Assembly: GCA_916613615.1 (NCBI GenBank)
Contig: OU744725.1
Location: forward strand, 10,336,708 to 10,400,707
Source: Steromphala cineraria
Taxonomy: Eukaryota; Mollusca; Gastropoda; Trochida; Trochidae
DNA length: 64,000 nt
Reading direction: 5' to 3'
Shown here piece after piece: positions 11,501 to 24,170 of this stretch. Numbering within the stretch: position 1 is the stretch's first letter; every line of letters starts with the position of its first letter. The notes under the pieces are model-generated. The model searched no databases. It saw only the letters and a list, made by a program, of their open reading frames with translations, and was not told the DNA's origin. Both the position numbers and the translations under genes were made by a program.

Positions 11501-14364
11501 AGTTTATTATATTTTTAGAAGTACACATATTTGTACATCACGGGTCGAGTGCCATGCGGGATTAGAATTTATACTTAATTACAATGACATATTTAGTAAT
11601 GATATAGAAGGTTCTATATCTCAATACACAACTGTGTGTTAACTTCGTCTCGCACGATCAATTCGAGTGTCGATACTTATGCCTCTATATCGATGATCAA
11701 CTACTAAAGCACGTACATGAACCAATATTCAATGTGTGACGTACTCACCATGATGAACATGAATCCAGACATAGCCAGGCATGTTCTTCTCGACCACCTT
11801 GAGCACCAGGTCCAGGGGAGTGGACACAGAGTCCATGTTGTGTACAGAGTTGAGGAAGGTCCTCTTGTAGTACTGACCGCAAGTCGTGTTACTCACCACA
11901 CCTCCCTGGTGTCTCAAGGTCAGGCTGGAACAAGGACCCGTGGTCGTCCTGTCCAGTCTCACGTCCAGAGCGTTGATGGTGACGTTCACAGAGTCCCCTC
12001 CCTGTGCTGGCTCCACACGACACGAGTAGAAGAGGATTGGGTCGGGCACATGGTCGAATCTCTCTGGGTCGAACACAGCGAATACAGATCTGCCTTGCGC
12101 TGAACCTTCGGTGTTGAACTGGACCACATCTGTATCTGATAAAATGGGTAAAATGTGGCTTATCGGTTCATGTATCTTAAGTAAAAGAGAGATTATGATA
12201 CGTATTTGAAGCGAAGAAATGAGTACAGTTATGAGTATGTAATTATTCATTTGTTTAACCTTTGTTTTAATTACCCAATAACACATACATAAAGATACAT
12301 ACAATACATTTGTAAAACATGATTGTATAACATTGTTGTATTGTTTAGTGGGCCACAATTGCAGTTTTTTATTATTTATTGTAAACTAGCTGTGTCAAGA
12401 ATCTTCTATTCCTGAATGTTCTATATTTTTCTTGAATACCTGAGATGGACCCTTCTGATTGGAGTTTGTCATTGAACCTTGAGAACATTCTAAAAGGTTC
12501 TTTTTTAAGAGCCATTTTAGAAGTAGGTTTGATGAAGAACAATTTCTTATGGATAATCAGCTTCTTTATTGCATGAACCGTAATTTGTGTCAACTACTCA
12601 GCACTATTAACTTCTCAAAACAATATGTACATCAAACCTTTAATTGTAAAAACATCACATGTTATGTTTAAATTCCCCTACATCAACGGTGTTAGCATCT
12701 TCACCGAAACGTCGCATTTAATGCAATAAAGAAGTTGATTATCCGTAAGAACTTGTTCTTCTTCATTCTAGAAGGTATCTAACCTTATATGGCCCGGCTT
12801 GAAAACTCTAAAAATCCTCTTGCTTCTTACAATTGGCTTTGCTATCATCCGCCTTGTCAATGATTTTGGATACCTTTTCATCTATCTACTTTCAAGACCT
12901 ATTGACTGTTTCTACAAATATGTGATTACCAAAACTGGTAAACATAAATTATTTAGTTAGCTAATTAGTGTGACACATTTGATATTGTATTTTGACTTGT
13001 ACTAGCGTGATATTGTAACCTTTAATTATTTGATTAATGAAATAGTAATTTTATATACTATTGTTTGTTTTGTTTTCCTCGTTTGACTGTGGACATGTTC
13101 CTATCAAGATTCCTTCGTAACAGTACTCAAGTCGGTTTGTCCTGGCAAATCAGTTTATAAACACCAAGGAACCAAAATATATTCATTTAAATGAGGTCAA
13201 GTCACCCATAGTGCACATGACAAGTACAGAATGTTACCAAGAATTGACATTTTACTAGGCCTACCTTGAACACAACTGAACTTGATGGAGGAGAATGTGG
13301 AGAGTGTCTTGGTGGAGAGAGCACAGACCTCCTGGACTCTGTCTGTATAGTACGTGCAGTTCCTGTGTCCAGAACATCCTTCATACAAGGTCCTGATATA
13401 CACGTCCTTGAAGGGCAGCACACAGTCGAAGATCGTGTCCTCCTTGCAGCAGAACTTGGTGTTGAAGTTGCAATGGTTGATGGCCAGACTCGGACACAGG
13501 GACTCCTTGCGTTTGAAGCCGTGGACTGCCGAGATGATGGCGAGCCGTGAGTTGCTCCCACATGCCAGGTCATGTCTTGAGCAGGGGCCCTGGCCGTAAC
13601 ATGCATTGGACACGCCCACTCGTAGGAATCCGTCTACAACCATAGGGATGAGAGATTGTTATGATCACAGGGATATGTATCCCTGGTAACTAATGATGAA
13701 CCCTAGGAACCTAAACTTCAACCTTATACAAGGATAGTGGTAGGGTAAGGTTTCTATGTATTTGTTCTTGCAAACACTGTTTCTAAGTGAAACATGTCCC
13801 TTTGAAAATTAGGGTGGTTGATTAGGTCAGGAATATGGGTGAACACTTATCTCTAAAACGATATTTTCCAAAATAAACGTACATTATAAAACGATATTTT
13901 CAAAAAGTACACATACACTATAAAACCTTATTTCCCTTGAAGAAGAAAAATAAATACAAGAAGGTGTTATTTTTTAATGACACAAAGCAAATCATGTATA
14001 GAAACTGTTATTGAGCAAACAACCTATTGACCTTATTTGGCCAATCCGGATCGGAAATACATATCCTTGATTAGTTACATTTTGAAATTTGATATTTTGT
14101 ACATATAAACAATAGTTACTTCAAGATGACAACTGTTACTTACACTGTTATTACTAGAAAGCTTTAAAATACTGGTTTAGAATATTAATGATGAAGTCAT
14201 GGAGAAATCACACGAAAGACTGATTTCCACATATACTAATTCATATTTTACGATAGCAGTGATAAAACATTGTAAAATGTTAAGAGATTGAATGAAAATG
14301 TAAAAATCGTACCTGATGATTCGAACCATATCAAAAACAACAATATGGCTTTATTATGCATCAT
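8597..14364 (-). CDS. Type I membrane protein: SUEL-like lectin + CUB-like domain + TM + Tyr-rich tail (483 aa)
   Basis: Six exons (14313-14364, 13265-13633, 11749-12135, 10711-10761, 10159-10243, 8597-9104) join with GT-AG borders and matching phases. Residues 1-17 form a signal peptide (MMHNKAILLFLIWFESS). Residues 18-140 form a Cys-rich domain resembling galactose/rhamnose-binding (SUEL) lectins, with 'AIISAVHGFKRK', 'GCSGHRNC' and a closing 'KFSC'. Residues 141-269 are CUB-like (three Cys, alternating beta pattern). A short stalk leads to a TM helix at about 290-312 followed by Lys/Arg. The tail (313-483) carries several Tyr motifs: YDRI, YDHL twice, YDRC and NYDTP. The start was chosen because it gives a leader and the right phase. 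It is a tandem paralogue of the gene at 16096-22148. Likely role (inference): cell-surface recognition with phosphotyrosine signalling. The lectin assignment is by pattern and moderately sure; the gene structure is firm. Confidence 0.88.
9220..10020. repeat. Interspersed repeat with ~125-bp internal tandem units
   Basis: Four to five diverged copies of a unit containing 'TTTCAGCTTTCTAGGCC' and 'GGCCACAGGGCCACCAAAG' end in a 'GGACGGACGGACG' tract followed by 'GGGCCTTACAGGCCAG'. Small frames at 9580-9949 are by-products of the repeat. It lies in the intron between the TM and tail exons of the lectin gene. A short fragment of the same unit recurs near 26770. This end structure is typical of bivalve interspersed repeats (recollection, unverified). 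Confidence 0.75.
12531..12766. repeat. Inverted repeat with ~45-bp imperfect arms
   Basis: Arms at 12531-12574 and 12721-12766 are reverse complements with a few mismatches, separated by about 146 bp. It lies in the intron between the lectin-like and CUB-like exons. Probably a non-autonomous element; no clear target-site duplication was seen. Confidence 0.6.
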
Positions 14365-16095
14365 TCTTCCCCTCTGTGGCAGCCCACATCCAGATTACGG
14401 CAGCAGGAATTAAGTGACACTTGACTTGAAGCGTACATGTGACCTCAACCACGTGACCACTTTCTTTGCGTGGAGTCAAATTTCTGCACTCAAGACTTGC
14501 TGCTCACTCTCAATAATAATAAATGATTGTCGTTTCGGCTCAGGAAGTTGAATGAGGTCGACATGGTAAACTGTTATGATTCATGTTTATATGTGATGTT
14601 TTATGAGATATGATATATAAAATTCTCTCATAGATAAACGCTTTCGGTTTTTCTTACAGTTTTAAGCTGATCATCCACATTAAATATCTTCTATATGGAT
14701 CTGAGTAACACGTGTATCTTTCAGTTTAAATGTGACGAGATCACCATTAGTGATCTTCAGGCCAGTGGTTTGTAAACAAGTATTGCCGATAGCCGTTGTC
14801 AGAGATGAGGGTTAAGAAGTGGTTCAATGACATATCGAAGGTGAAATTTATATCAAAATACAAAATGTAATCATCGTTTGGTTTATTGGATAGACTTTTA
14901 AGGGAATAAAATTTCAAATGCAGGAACAATGTTTGTTATTAGAATTGTAGTTGCAATATTTGATTTAATACACTTGTGGATGGGGTGGATTATTGCTTTA
15001 CGCTGCTTAGGCAATATTTCAGACATTAGCGGCATCAAAACGCTATAGGTAATGAAGTTATCATCTCATGATAGTGTTAAATTATCAGGAAGCTCCGCTC
15101 TCAAAATAAACAACACTAACGTGTATTCTTATAAATTAACAAGTTTATTCTATCAAGAAACGTTTGTGTAAATTGCATTTTGTGGCAAACATCAAGTAAC
15201 AATGATTCAGCAAGTATATATGCATACGAGCAAGTTACTAATTATAAACTGATCTTAGTAAAATCTCAAAACTACGGAAGCTGATAAAAGAGTTTATATT
15301 ATATCGAAGTTTCGAGTCGAATGCAAAGTATGAATATTTACATTTTATGTATAAGACGATGAAATAAGTGAGAGATAATCTATACAGTATTGTTCCCTGT
15401 TTGAATTTTATATATACTGTATATATAAATAAGTTGCCATAACATGTTTAATGTTCGATGTACATTGTAAGTTGTTTATCGAAAAATATTGCAAAATACA
15501 TCTCAATTATTAGTGACGTGCAACAGAAATGCTACAGAAAATACGATACATATTAAACTAAGGCTTTGTAATCTGGTTATTAAAGCCTGTTTGGCTTAAC
15601 ATTGTCACTCATTTTACTTGAGGTAATTAACAATGAAGCAATGGTTACTATCAATGAATATACAACCTTTTTGTCTGAAAAGGCAGAAGTGGTGATATAT
15701 AAACTTCATCCTTCATAAACACATCTTACATATTGCCAATTAAAGGTGGAACAACCAGTGCTTTAGAAAAAAGTATCAATAAAATTGTCAATTCAACCTT
15801 ACCCAATGCAAGTTAAAACTAACGATAGATATATTAACCAATGGTCCATCTTCCTACGCAGAGCCTAAAAGGCCAGTTTCCAAACTGTCATTTTATGCCT
15901 TGCTGCAGAGACTTTACTTTTCTGTGCTGCTATAGTGCCCCTACAGAGTAGAGAGCAAGCACGGAAAACTCAAGGCTATGCAGCAAGGCATAAAATGACA
16001 GTTTGGAAACTGGTCTTTTAGGCTCTGCGTAGGAAGATGCCAATGGTCAGGAATCAATAAAACCAAGTATGTCAATATGTTTGCTTTGCAATGTC
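14365..16095. other. Intergenic gap between the two lectin-receptor genes
   Basis: This is the 1.7 kb between the start of the first paralogue and the stop of the second, both on the minus strand. It is AT-rich with no supported exon. It contains one foldback element (15838-16048) and must hold the promoter of the 483-aa gene and the 3' UTR of the 559-aa gene; no core motif could be assigned. Confidence 0.6.
15838..16048. mobile_element. Foldback MITE with 9-bp target duplication
   Basis: The element at 15847-16039 (193 bp) has ~65-bp near-perfect inverted arms starting CATCTTCCTACGCAGAGCC. It is flanked by the direct repeat CCAATGGTC at 15838-15846 and 16040-16048. Nine-base duplications are typical of Mutator-like elements. 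A shorter relative is at 48072-48150. Confidence 0.88.
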
Positions 16096-19000
16096 CTAGT
16101 CACCCAACTTAATATAATCAATTGTCGTCTTAAAGCCCGGGTTATCAAAGAACTCTACAGTCACATTCCTCTCTGCATTGTCAGTGCCCGTCCCGCCCTT
16201 CTTCTTGTCTGGGTCCGTGTACCCGTCATAGTCCAGGGGCTGGCTTACTCTGGGGGGAGAGGAGGGGGAGGAGAAACTCAGGGAGGAGACACGCCCCTTT
16301 CCTTTCTCCTCACTGCTGCCATCTTTCTCACTTTCCTCTTTCTCATTGGAGCGTTCGGCTCCGTCCGGGATGTTCCGTTTCTCTTCTATCTTCCTGCTCT
16401 GGTACAGCCTGTACCTGGAAAGGTAGTCTTACACTCAGACTGTAGTTAATATTATTTTTACCTAACAAAACCTCTATAAAAGCAAGTCTAGATCTGCAGT
16501 GAACTACTCTGAAATTTTGACTATCTCAGAGGCTCCTTTCTTATCTTTAATAAAATAGTTGTTATTGAGAATTATTGTTTTTCTGAGACTGAATATAAGT
16601 ATACTTGAAAGGGAGTGAGGTGAGTCTGGTAGTAAGTGTCTTATCGTGTGACCGGTCATGTGACCCTGGGATTCATGCAACATTTAATCATACCCTTTAA
16701 TTTCTATATACATACAAGGCCCGTTAACATGTTATCATATATCCACGGTTTATACTAGTAAAGAGCGAGAAGGAGTGTTTGTTAACATGTTACATCAGAC
16801 CATTTTAGCTGGGATCTTACCACGCTGAGCAAATTAATCTATTGGTCCACAATATGTTCAAAAAGTACCGACCTATTTATTGTCGACGGATTTTGAGGGA
16901 GTGATTGCATAACAAGTGATTAAACTACTAATTACAGAAAGCAACAAGTGGTAATATAATTTAGATGATATAATATTCGTTTTTCGCTATCAATGCCTAA
17001 ACTTGTTCATCAACAATGAGTTCAACATTAGTGTTAAATTGTAGTGTAAAGCATCCGTTATTATCTATTCAATTTGTAAAATACATCTTCATTAATATGG
17101 CATGATGGTCGCCAAACATATCATATGTGTCAGTGAGGGGTCTACCAATCATATTTTTATATATGTTATCTAAAACTGTAACGGGCACGTTTAAGGGCAA
17201 TATAAGGTGATGTCGGGAAAATGAAAATAGATTGTTCCAATTGAAAGACAATGTACTTAAACTAAATAAAGCAGTAATAAATCAAATATTTCATGTTATG
17301 TATTCTGACTATGGATGGTTGATTTGCGTGATGAGACACTATCAAAATAATACATTTAGCATTTACGTACAATTATCAGTGAAAAATATATAATTTTCAA
17401 AAAACCTGCTACTGCCCCGTTAACCGAAGTCATTTAACGCCATAGAGTTTTACTGTATGTGTTGTGTATCAAATTCATTTCGATTTATAACAATGTGATG
17501 ACAATAACCTTACCATCAATTTGTTTTCCATTTGATCAGCAAAAACCTCACCCTTTTCTGTTATAAATTTCTAAGTATGCAGTGTATCATGACAATTGAC
17601 GAGCTCATTCCTATTGTCGTGAACAAATAACAACCCCATTACACGTAAACAAACACTGAAAGCGGAGTGTAGATGTGACCACTGACAAAGAGGAAACACA
17701 ATTTATCATCGCAGTGCAGTTAACTGTCACTGATACACAAAATTGGTAATGGCGAACTCTGACCTTTTTCTCCGGTAACAAATGACTGTAATGATGATAA
17801 TGAGGATGATGAGGAGAATCAACCCGCCGGCTATTCCGCTGTAGGTGAGGGCACGATAACTGTCCTCCCCTGCAACGTAGTGTGATGAATCGACATGAAT
17901 TCCACCAACAGAACTTATCATCCTTGAAGATTAAGGATGTTCCACTCAATGTAAAACTCTCAATTATTTTTTCTCTTATGAATACTTGATACCAATGCAA
18001 ATATACGGGACAAACATACAACAAAATAGGAAATTATGAATAATAAACTAATTCTGCATTGACAACCATATGAAATATCAATTATATCAAATATTATATA
18101 TCCTTACATATTTTTTTCATAATATAAACTACAACATTTATTGAAACAAAAGGATATACTACAAATAAAAAGATCCGTCAAATCCTATCCTATTAATTTT
18201 TCCCATATTGTGTTCACAGAATATATCGCTTTTGGATATCAGGCGACATTAAACAGTCGATTTTGTACATTATTTGTCATTGTTAATTCACATCATAGTG
18301 CTTTTATATCACTGTAAAAATGTAAATCACAACAGCCATGAAACGTTTATAAACTCGTATTTTGACGATATTTGGGTGAGTTGGACATGATATAATCGTT
18401 ATCCTTGCTATAGCTATTAGTCAGAGGTTTTGTAAAGATTTCATCAGATGAAGAATAGTGTGAAGAAGTAAGGGTTTTTCTCTGTTTCATTTGCCTTAGT
18501 ATAAAATGTTCATGTTTCAAAATTAATCTCTGGCATACCTTGTCCAACGACTGGAACAGACTCAACTCTCTCAGTGCTGGCCTCGCTCCTGTCAGCATCA
18601 TCACTGTTACTGCTGGAGTCACCAGAGTCACCAGAGTCACTTGCATCACTTGCAGCTAGTCCATCACGAGCACCTGCAGCCGTCGTTGATTGAGGAGTTG
18701 ATGGTAACACTGATTCTCCATCTGATTCTTGTGCTGTCCTTATGTCATCAGGACTGTCTACGGACGTTGCTTCTTGGGTGTCTTCCGTTGTTTCGATGAG
18801 GTCAGTTGCTGTTGAAGGTGAATCTGCGAACAAACATGGTGAGGACGGTTACGTTAACTAGAAAGTGAACCGAATAGTGTTTGTATAATAAGATTTTATT
18901 TGGCATTTTCAAATAGGAAATGCATATAGATAAAGACACACGAAAAGATAATACGCTATCTCAAAGTTTGTCGCATGGATAGCAACAATTAGCAGGACGT

Positions 19001-22000
19001 GTATGCCAAAAATGTTTTAGAAAAATCATTTAAACTCGAGACAACGATGTACCTTCACGTCGTTGCCAAAATCCATCATCTTTGAGATTAAAATATACAT
19101 TCATATCCCCATAAATGTTAAGAGTAATTTAAGAACTAATCATTCTGACATAGATGAAACTTTAAATTCAAGGTTCCCAATCACTGATTTTCTCTCGGAT
19201 TATATCAGAAAGATTCACATCATCGTAGCAACATTTACACACTCGTGCGTCAATGTGGTATAACTTCTAGTGACATTGGCGTCTACCTGTCTGCAGTATA
19301 TTAGAATCCTGTCCTGTTGTTTGTTGTGATGACGTTGATGAATACTTTATAGGTCCATCAGTGGGTTGATCACCCTCCTTATCTGGACTCTGTGTGGTTG
19401 GTTCTACTACTCGACGTGATGGTCTTATTTTCCCACATTCAACAGTTATATTTCTTCCTGCGGAAGGGAAACAAATTATTAACAAATCTAGGAATCCTCA
19501 CTATATACAATCAACTTGGGCCAGGTTTTATAACCTTTCGTAAAATTAATTAATATTGGTATCGATGAATTCTGAAAGTTTCCTTGCCTTAAAATTGATT
19601 GACTGGAGAGAAGACCACTGGATGTGTAACCTCTAACTAGCATTACTCAGGTCGTATTGCAGCACGACACAAGAAACAACAGATCTTTTATATAAGATTG
19701 CGAATTATCGGCGCAAAAATACAACTTTGATTTTGGTTAAACGTGCTGATAAAGAAATCCCTTTGTTTTTCTAAGATCAATTTCTTTCATTTCAATCTAA
19801 ACTTTCAATAATTGAACAAGAACAAGCCCCTTCGGGGCCTTCTTCACAAAGCTCTTAGGTTATCGTCAGTCACTAAGGTAGCCTTAGTGTCATGCTAAAG
19901 AATTGGAGTTAAGGTTGCTTTGTGTAAGGAGGCCCAGATATATGCTTTAAACAATCAATGCAAATATTCAAAATGCATTTAAGTTCTTACCCGACATAAA
20001 TGTCCATGCTGTTTGAGGTGGGCTTTTAAATACTTCAACAATGTTCACTTCAAACGGTATTACCTCCTCTGACAGCGTCAAACGAAATCGTAAATCTGTT
20101 CTTCCACAAGAATATGCCGAAATCCTTCCGTCTTTTTTAATTTCAAGACTCGAACATTGTCTGCCGTTCACTGACACCATTCCTACATTCAGAGCTTTGA
20201 CCTTGACTTTAACACCTCTAGGTTCAATTACGTCGCATCCGTAAACACTGGCAGTGCCTCGTTTTGGCTTTCTGTCTGGTATTCGATATTGGAGATATAT
20301 TTCATCATTGATAACTTGATCCTTTGTGTTGTAACCAATTATATTTTCATCTGCAACAGAGTCAATGCTGTAAGTAGAATTATTCTTATTCCAGATAGAT
20401 AAAAATACATTGAAGTCTATATTCACAGGTAAAAAATATTAACTCTAATATTCACTTTTCATCTTTCGTGTTCTGTCTGGCAAGATAGAGGTTACCAGAC
20501 GTCAAAAGCTTAGCAGATTTCATGATATCTGCTGTTCACTGACCACGACTATCAAAAATATTTACCTTGCATAATCCCAAATTTATCAAATATCTATTTT
20601 CCTTGTCAAAAAGAGATATATCGTCAATGAAACGACATTCAGTGCCAGCCATAGTCATCATAAATCCCCTTTACTATTAAAGATACTCTGCTTTAAGGTT
20701 GCTAATGTTTACATATTTTATTATAAATATGCCAACATTTTTATCAGCTGATCGCGAATTTAACGGATAAGCATTATACAACTACTAATGCTATAATAAC
20801 TTCATTTTTGGAATCAATCACCTGAACGATAAGAAACAACTGAAACGAGTTAGATGAATAAAAGTAGGTATTTAAGGTGTACCTTTTTGCATTGACCAAC
20901 TACTTGTATTCAGTAAACGTAACTAGCTGCTTGGTGCTTTTATTACGAATGAAAACTTCTTTTTATACAATTAACATTTCGACTGCCCAATGAGCTCTGC
21001 AAACATGTATCCATTATCATTGATACCTGCATCTTACTTACTCATTAGCAAGAATCCGATCGTCGATTTCCAAGGGCTTAATGTTCCGATGTTCTGCATA
21101 ATATCGCATTATTCATTGGAACAATATGCACAGAGATAGTGTACATGTAGAGCATCGAACATTCGACCTTTGGTAACCGATGATCTAAGAATATCAGCTC
21201 AGATACACGACTCTTTACTTACTTGACACACAACGATGAGTCACAACAGACAGAGTAGAACTGGACAACATGTATTTTGCACATGTTTTGTTGATCTGTG
21301 GAGTCATGTGGAAGCACGTCCTGGAGCCCAGACAGGGCTGGAGGAGGGAGTCCGCGTCCTCATCATTGTATGGTAGGTAACACTCGTCCCTGGTGGCCCT
21401 GCAGCACGTGCTCATGTAGCGGTCACTACAGGAGGACACCTTCCCTCTGGAGCAGGGAGTGGAGCGAGACATGTGTCCATACCTGGCGTTAGTGACGATG
21501 ACCGTGTGGTTGAGTGAACACAGCATGCTGTGCTGACCACACCGGGTCGAGCTGCTGTAGCACGCTGAGGTATCCACATCCTTGGACTTGGACTCTGGTC
21601 AAGAGGACGGATATGCTGTGATTCCAAGTACATTTCACCAAATGATTTGCCAGCATTTGCATATTCGTTTTCAAAACCTTTGAACTTGTATTTCTAATGG
21701 TTGATTAAGTTCTTTATATGACAAGAGCGACGTTTTGATATAGAATATTTGACACTTATCAATCATCTGATGCTACAGAGTAATAGAGTATCCGAAAACC
21801 TATTGCTTCGCAAATTGCATTCGTTAAGACCAGTCCTTTGACGATTACATATTATAAAACATTTTCATTGAATGTTTCCAAATCTATAAAATCATTATTA
21901 TATTTCTATGATTAAAGATAACCAATGAAGAAAGTCACTTCGGCGGATACAAAAAGCCTGAAACATTTTACGCATTCTGTAACGACATCTTTGTGCCACA

Positions 22001-22148
22001 AAAATTGACAATCCAAAATAAACACATTATTATTTAGCTTTTTCTCACTTAATCTTTGCAACTGAAAATTGAAACACTTACGACAGACAACGATGACACT
22101 GAATAAAACCACTGAACACAGCTTGCAATGTATCCACAATCCCATCAT
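16096..22148 (-). CDS. Type I membrane protein: SUEL-like lectin + CUB-like domain + mucin-like stalk + TM + tail (559 aa)
   Basis: Seven exons (22082-22148, 21223-21594, 19991-20350, 19287-19457, 18539-18823, 17764-17869, 16096-16414) close in frame. The leader 'MMGLWIHCKLCSVVLFSVIV' is followed by a Cys-rich lectin-like domain (about 23-146, with 'VIVTNARYGH') and a CUB-like domain (about 147-266). Two exons form a Ser/Thr/Asp-rich stalk (267-418), probably O-glycosylated. The TM helix is at about 430-449, followed by YRRKR. The 105-residue charged tail has 'LDYDGYTDP', 'FDNPGF' and 'DYIKL', possible phosphotyrosine or NPxF-type adaptor sites. Introns 1-5 are all phase 1. An upstream in-frame ATG at 22253 exists but would bury the leader. 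It shares architecture with the gene at 8597-14364, but the stalk is longer and the tail unrelated. Ligand unknown. Confidence 0.88.
17178..17423. mobile_element. TTAA-type MITE, degenerate copy
   Basis: A shortened and diverged copy of the 5047-5410 element, recognised by 'AATATAAGGTGATGTC' and an end reading CTGCTACTGCCCCG next to TTAA. It lies in the last intron of the 559-aa receptor gene. Confidence 0.7.
19834..19935. mobile_element. Small TIR element (GGGCCT...CACAAAGC family), copy 1
   Basis: About 100 bp with imperfect inverted ends 'GGGGCCTTCTTCACAAAGC' and 'GCTTTGTGTAAGGAGGCCC'. It is in an intron of the 559-aa receptor gene. A second copy is at 32312-32430. Confidence 0.7.
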
Positions 22149-22864
22149 TCGGTAATTTAAAGTATTGTGTATCCGATAAACGGGATTTATAGACCAAACT
22201 TCAACAAGTCTAGACGCGATGCTATCTCGTTCATCCTTCAATACTACTGACATACAGTAATTTCGTGAAGGCTATCTAGCTGACGGTTCCCTCATCCTGT
22301 GACCTTCTGACCTATAATATACACATTACGCTGGGAAGCCAAACCTTGATTCGTGCTGAAAATTTTGAGTATGCGTGAGACCTTTATTCAATTGCAGCTT
22401 AACAGAGATAAATGGATTTTGCATTCGATCAGTTACAGCGAATTAAAATACTTTCGTCCGCATGACCAATCTTAGTATCAAAACGATGTAACTACTAAAA
22501 GAAATTCTGTAAAATGAACGTGACACTTCTTTTAATACACAACAAGTGTTAATAACAGTATTCTGACGAGAAACAGTACATCGTACCTTTGAATTTAGTT
22601 TCCCATACTTCCATCACAAACTTCGACGGATCCGTAAGGTGACCTCAAGGTTAAGTCAATGAATGAAAATCGTCGTTGAATGACAAGGTCGTTTCATTTA
22701 TGATTATTGAATCCCTGATATCCTGGAGTTTTAACCTTAAACGGCACGACAGCAACAACAAGTTAACATCTGTGTCAAATTTGAAGTGTCTGAGTTCTAC
22801 AGTTTTTTCATTAACATCACTTAACATTAACATTTACTCCCTTTGGAAATGATATCTAGAGACA

Positions 22865-23226
22865 TTAAAGGGGAAGTTGCACGTTTTTTGATAATTTTAT
22901 ATATTAAATTTTCACTGATAATTGTAAGTTTATGCTAAATGTATTATTTTGACAGTGTCAAAAATCTCATAACACAAGTCAATCATCCATAGTCAGAGGA
23001 CAAAGTATGAAGATTCACATAAAACCCATTGGCGGCCATTTTGTGTGAACACCTTTAATTCAATTTGTGTGAGAAAAAGGAATCGCATGGCTAAACTTTA
23101 CGTTATATATTTGAATTATCACTGCTCTATTTAGTTCAAATACATTGTCTTTCAATTGGAACCATTAATATTCATTTTCTTGACATCACCTTATATCCCC
23201 CTAAAAACGTCATACTGCCCCTTTAA
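22865..23226. mobile_element. TTAA-flanked MITE, copy in reverse orientation
   Basis: The element at 22869-23222 is 354 bp, opposite in orientation to the copy at 5047. Its ends are diverged (AGGGGAAGTTGCACG at one end), with TTAA at both borders. It contains the family's internal sequence, such as 'CAATCATCCATAGTCAGAGG'. Confidence 0.85.
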
Positions 23227-23734
23227 TAAGGAAAGTCGTCAGATTTGTACAATTTTATGACAATAACAACATGAAAGTCTCTAAATGGAAAAGCATAGTC
23301 ATAGTGCAAGTGTACCGGGCAAGTCCTTCCAATCAAGCTGTCCAGAATGAATCATACTTGAGATCATAATGAGATCATAACAGTGTTTTTCACAAAGCAC
23401 ACATGTGGATGTAGAGTTCTGTGGAATACCAACCCATAACTGAGCCAGATGCATATATTTTTTCAATGTGTTGAGATATATCTGCCCTTTCCAATTAGCA
23501 CCACAGTACCACATATACAAAAAGAACTTAATGAAGCATCCCCTATATTGTAAAATAAAATTAGGTGGCTATGAAATACTTTGATAAATCTGATTATTAA
23601 CCACTCAAGATATCGCAATTGTATTGTATTGATTATCTGATTACACTAAAAATTCCTTAATATACAAAACTAACTGGAAAATATTTTTACTCGTAAAAAA
23701 CTATGTTTCCCCGATACGTTTTTTACTCGTAATT

Positions 23735-24170
23735 TTACTCGTAAAACCGATGTCTCCCCAAAACACTATTTCAGCTGAATTGTGTCTTACATTTCTTTTA
23801 AACTCAAATAGAAAACATATTCTTTCTATGAAACCACAAACTGTAATTTTTGTTTCTATTTATGAAATTAACCTTTCCAAATTTGATGAAGATTGGTCCG
23901 GTAGTTTCAATGTTATGCTACGGAAACTAACCTTTTCCTTTAATGACAAAGTCGAAACTGCTGCTATAGAAACTAAACAATTTATAAATTGAAAGGAAGT
24001 GGAAATTCCTAAAATACATCTACATGATATGAAGAGAATGTATACCAAATTTGGTGAAGATCGGTCAAGCAGTTTCAGAGTTATGCTCCGGAAAAAAATG
24101 GGAACGCCAGCGCCGTCGGAAAATCAGTCAAAACCAATATGTCTCTCGATCCTTTGGAAGGAGACATAAT
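23735..24170. repeat. Interspersed repeat bounded by GTCTCC/GGAGAC
   Basis: The stretch starts with 'GATGTCTCCCC' and ends with 'GGAAGGAGACATAATG'. It contains 'GTGAAGATCGGTCAAGCAGT' followed by 'TTATGCTCCGG', a sequence block I associate with molluscan interspersed repeats (unverified). Frames in it are short and unconvincing. Confidence 0.45.

Noticed and set aside
11717..12103. 128-codon plus-strand frame
   Set aside because: Antisense to the CUB-like exon of the 483-aa receptor.
16069..16449. 126-codon plus-strand frame
   Set aside because: Antisense to the last exon of the 559-aa receptor, which closes in phase with the TM exon.
23299..23520. Possible LINE zinc-knuckle ('CVLCEKHCYDLI') on the minus strand
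   Set aside because: Too short and without a second conserved block; left as unsupported.
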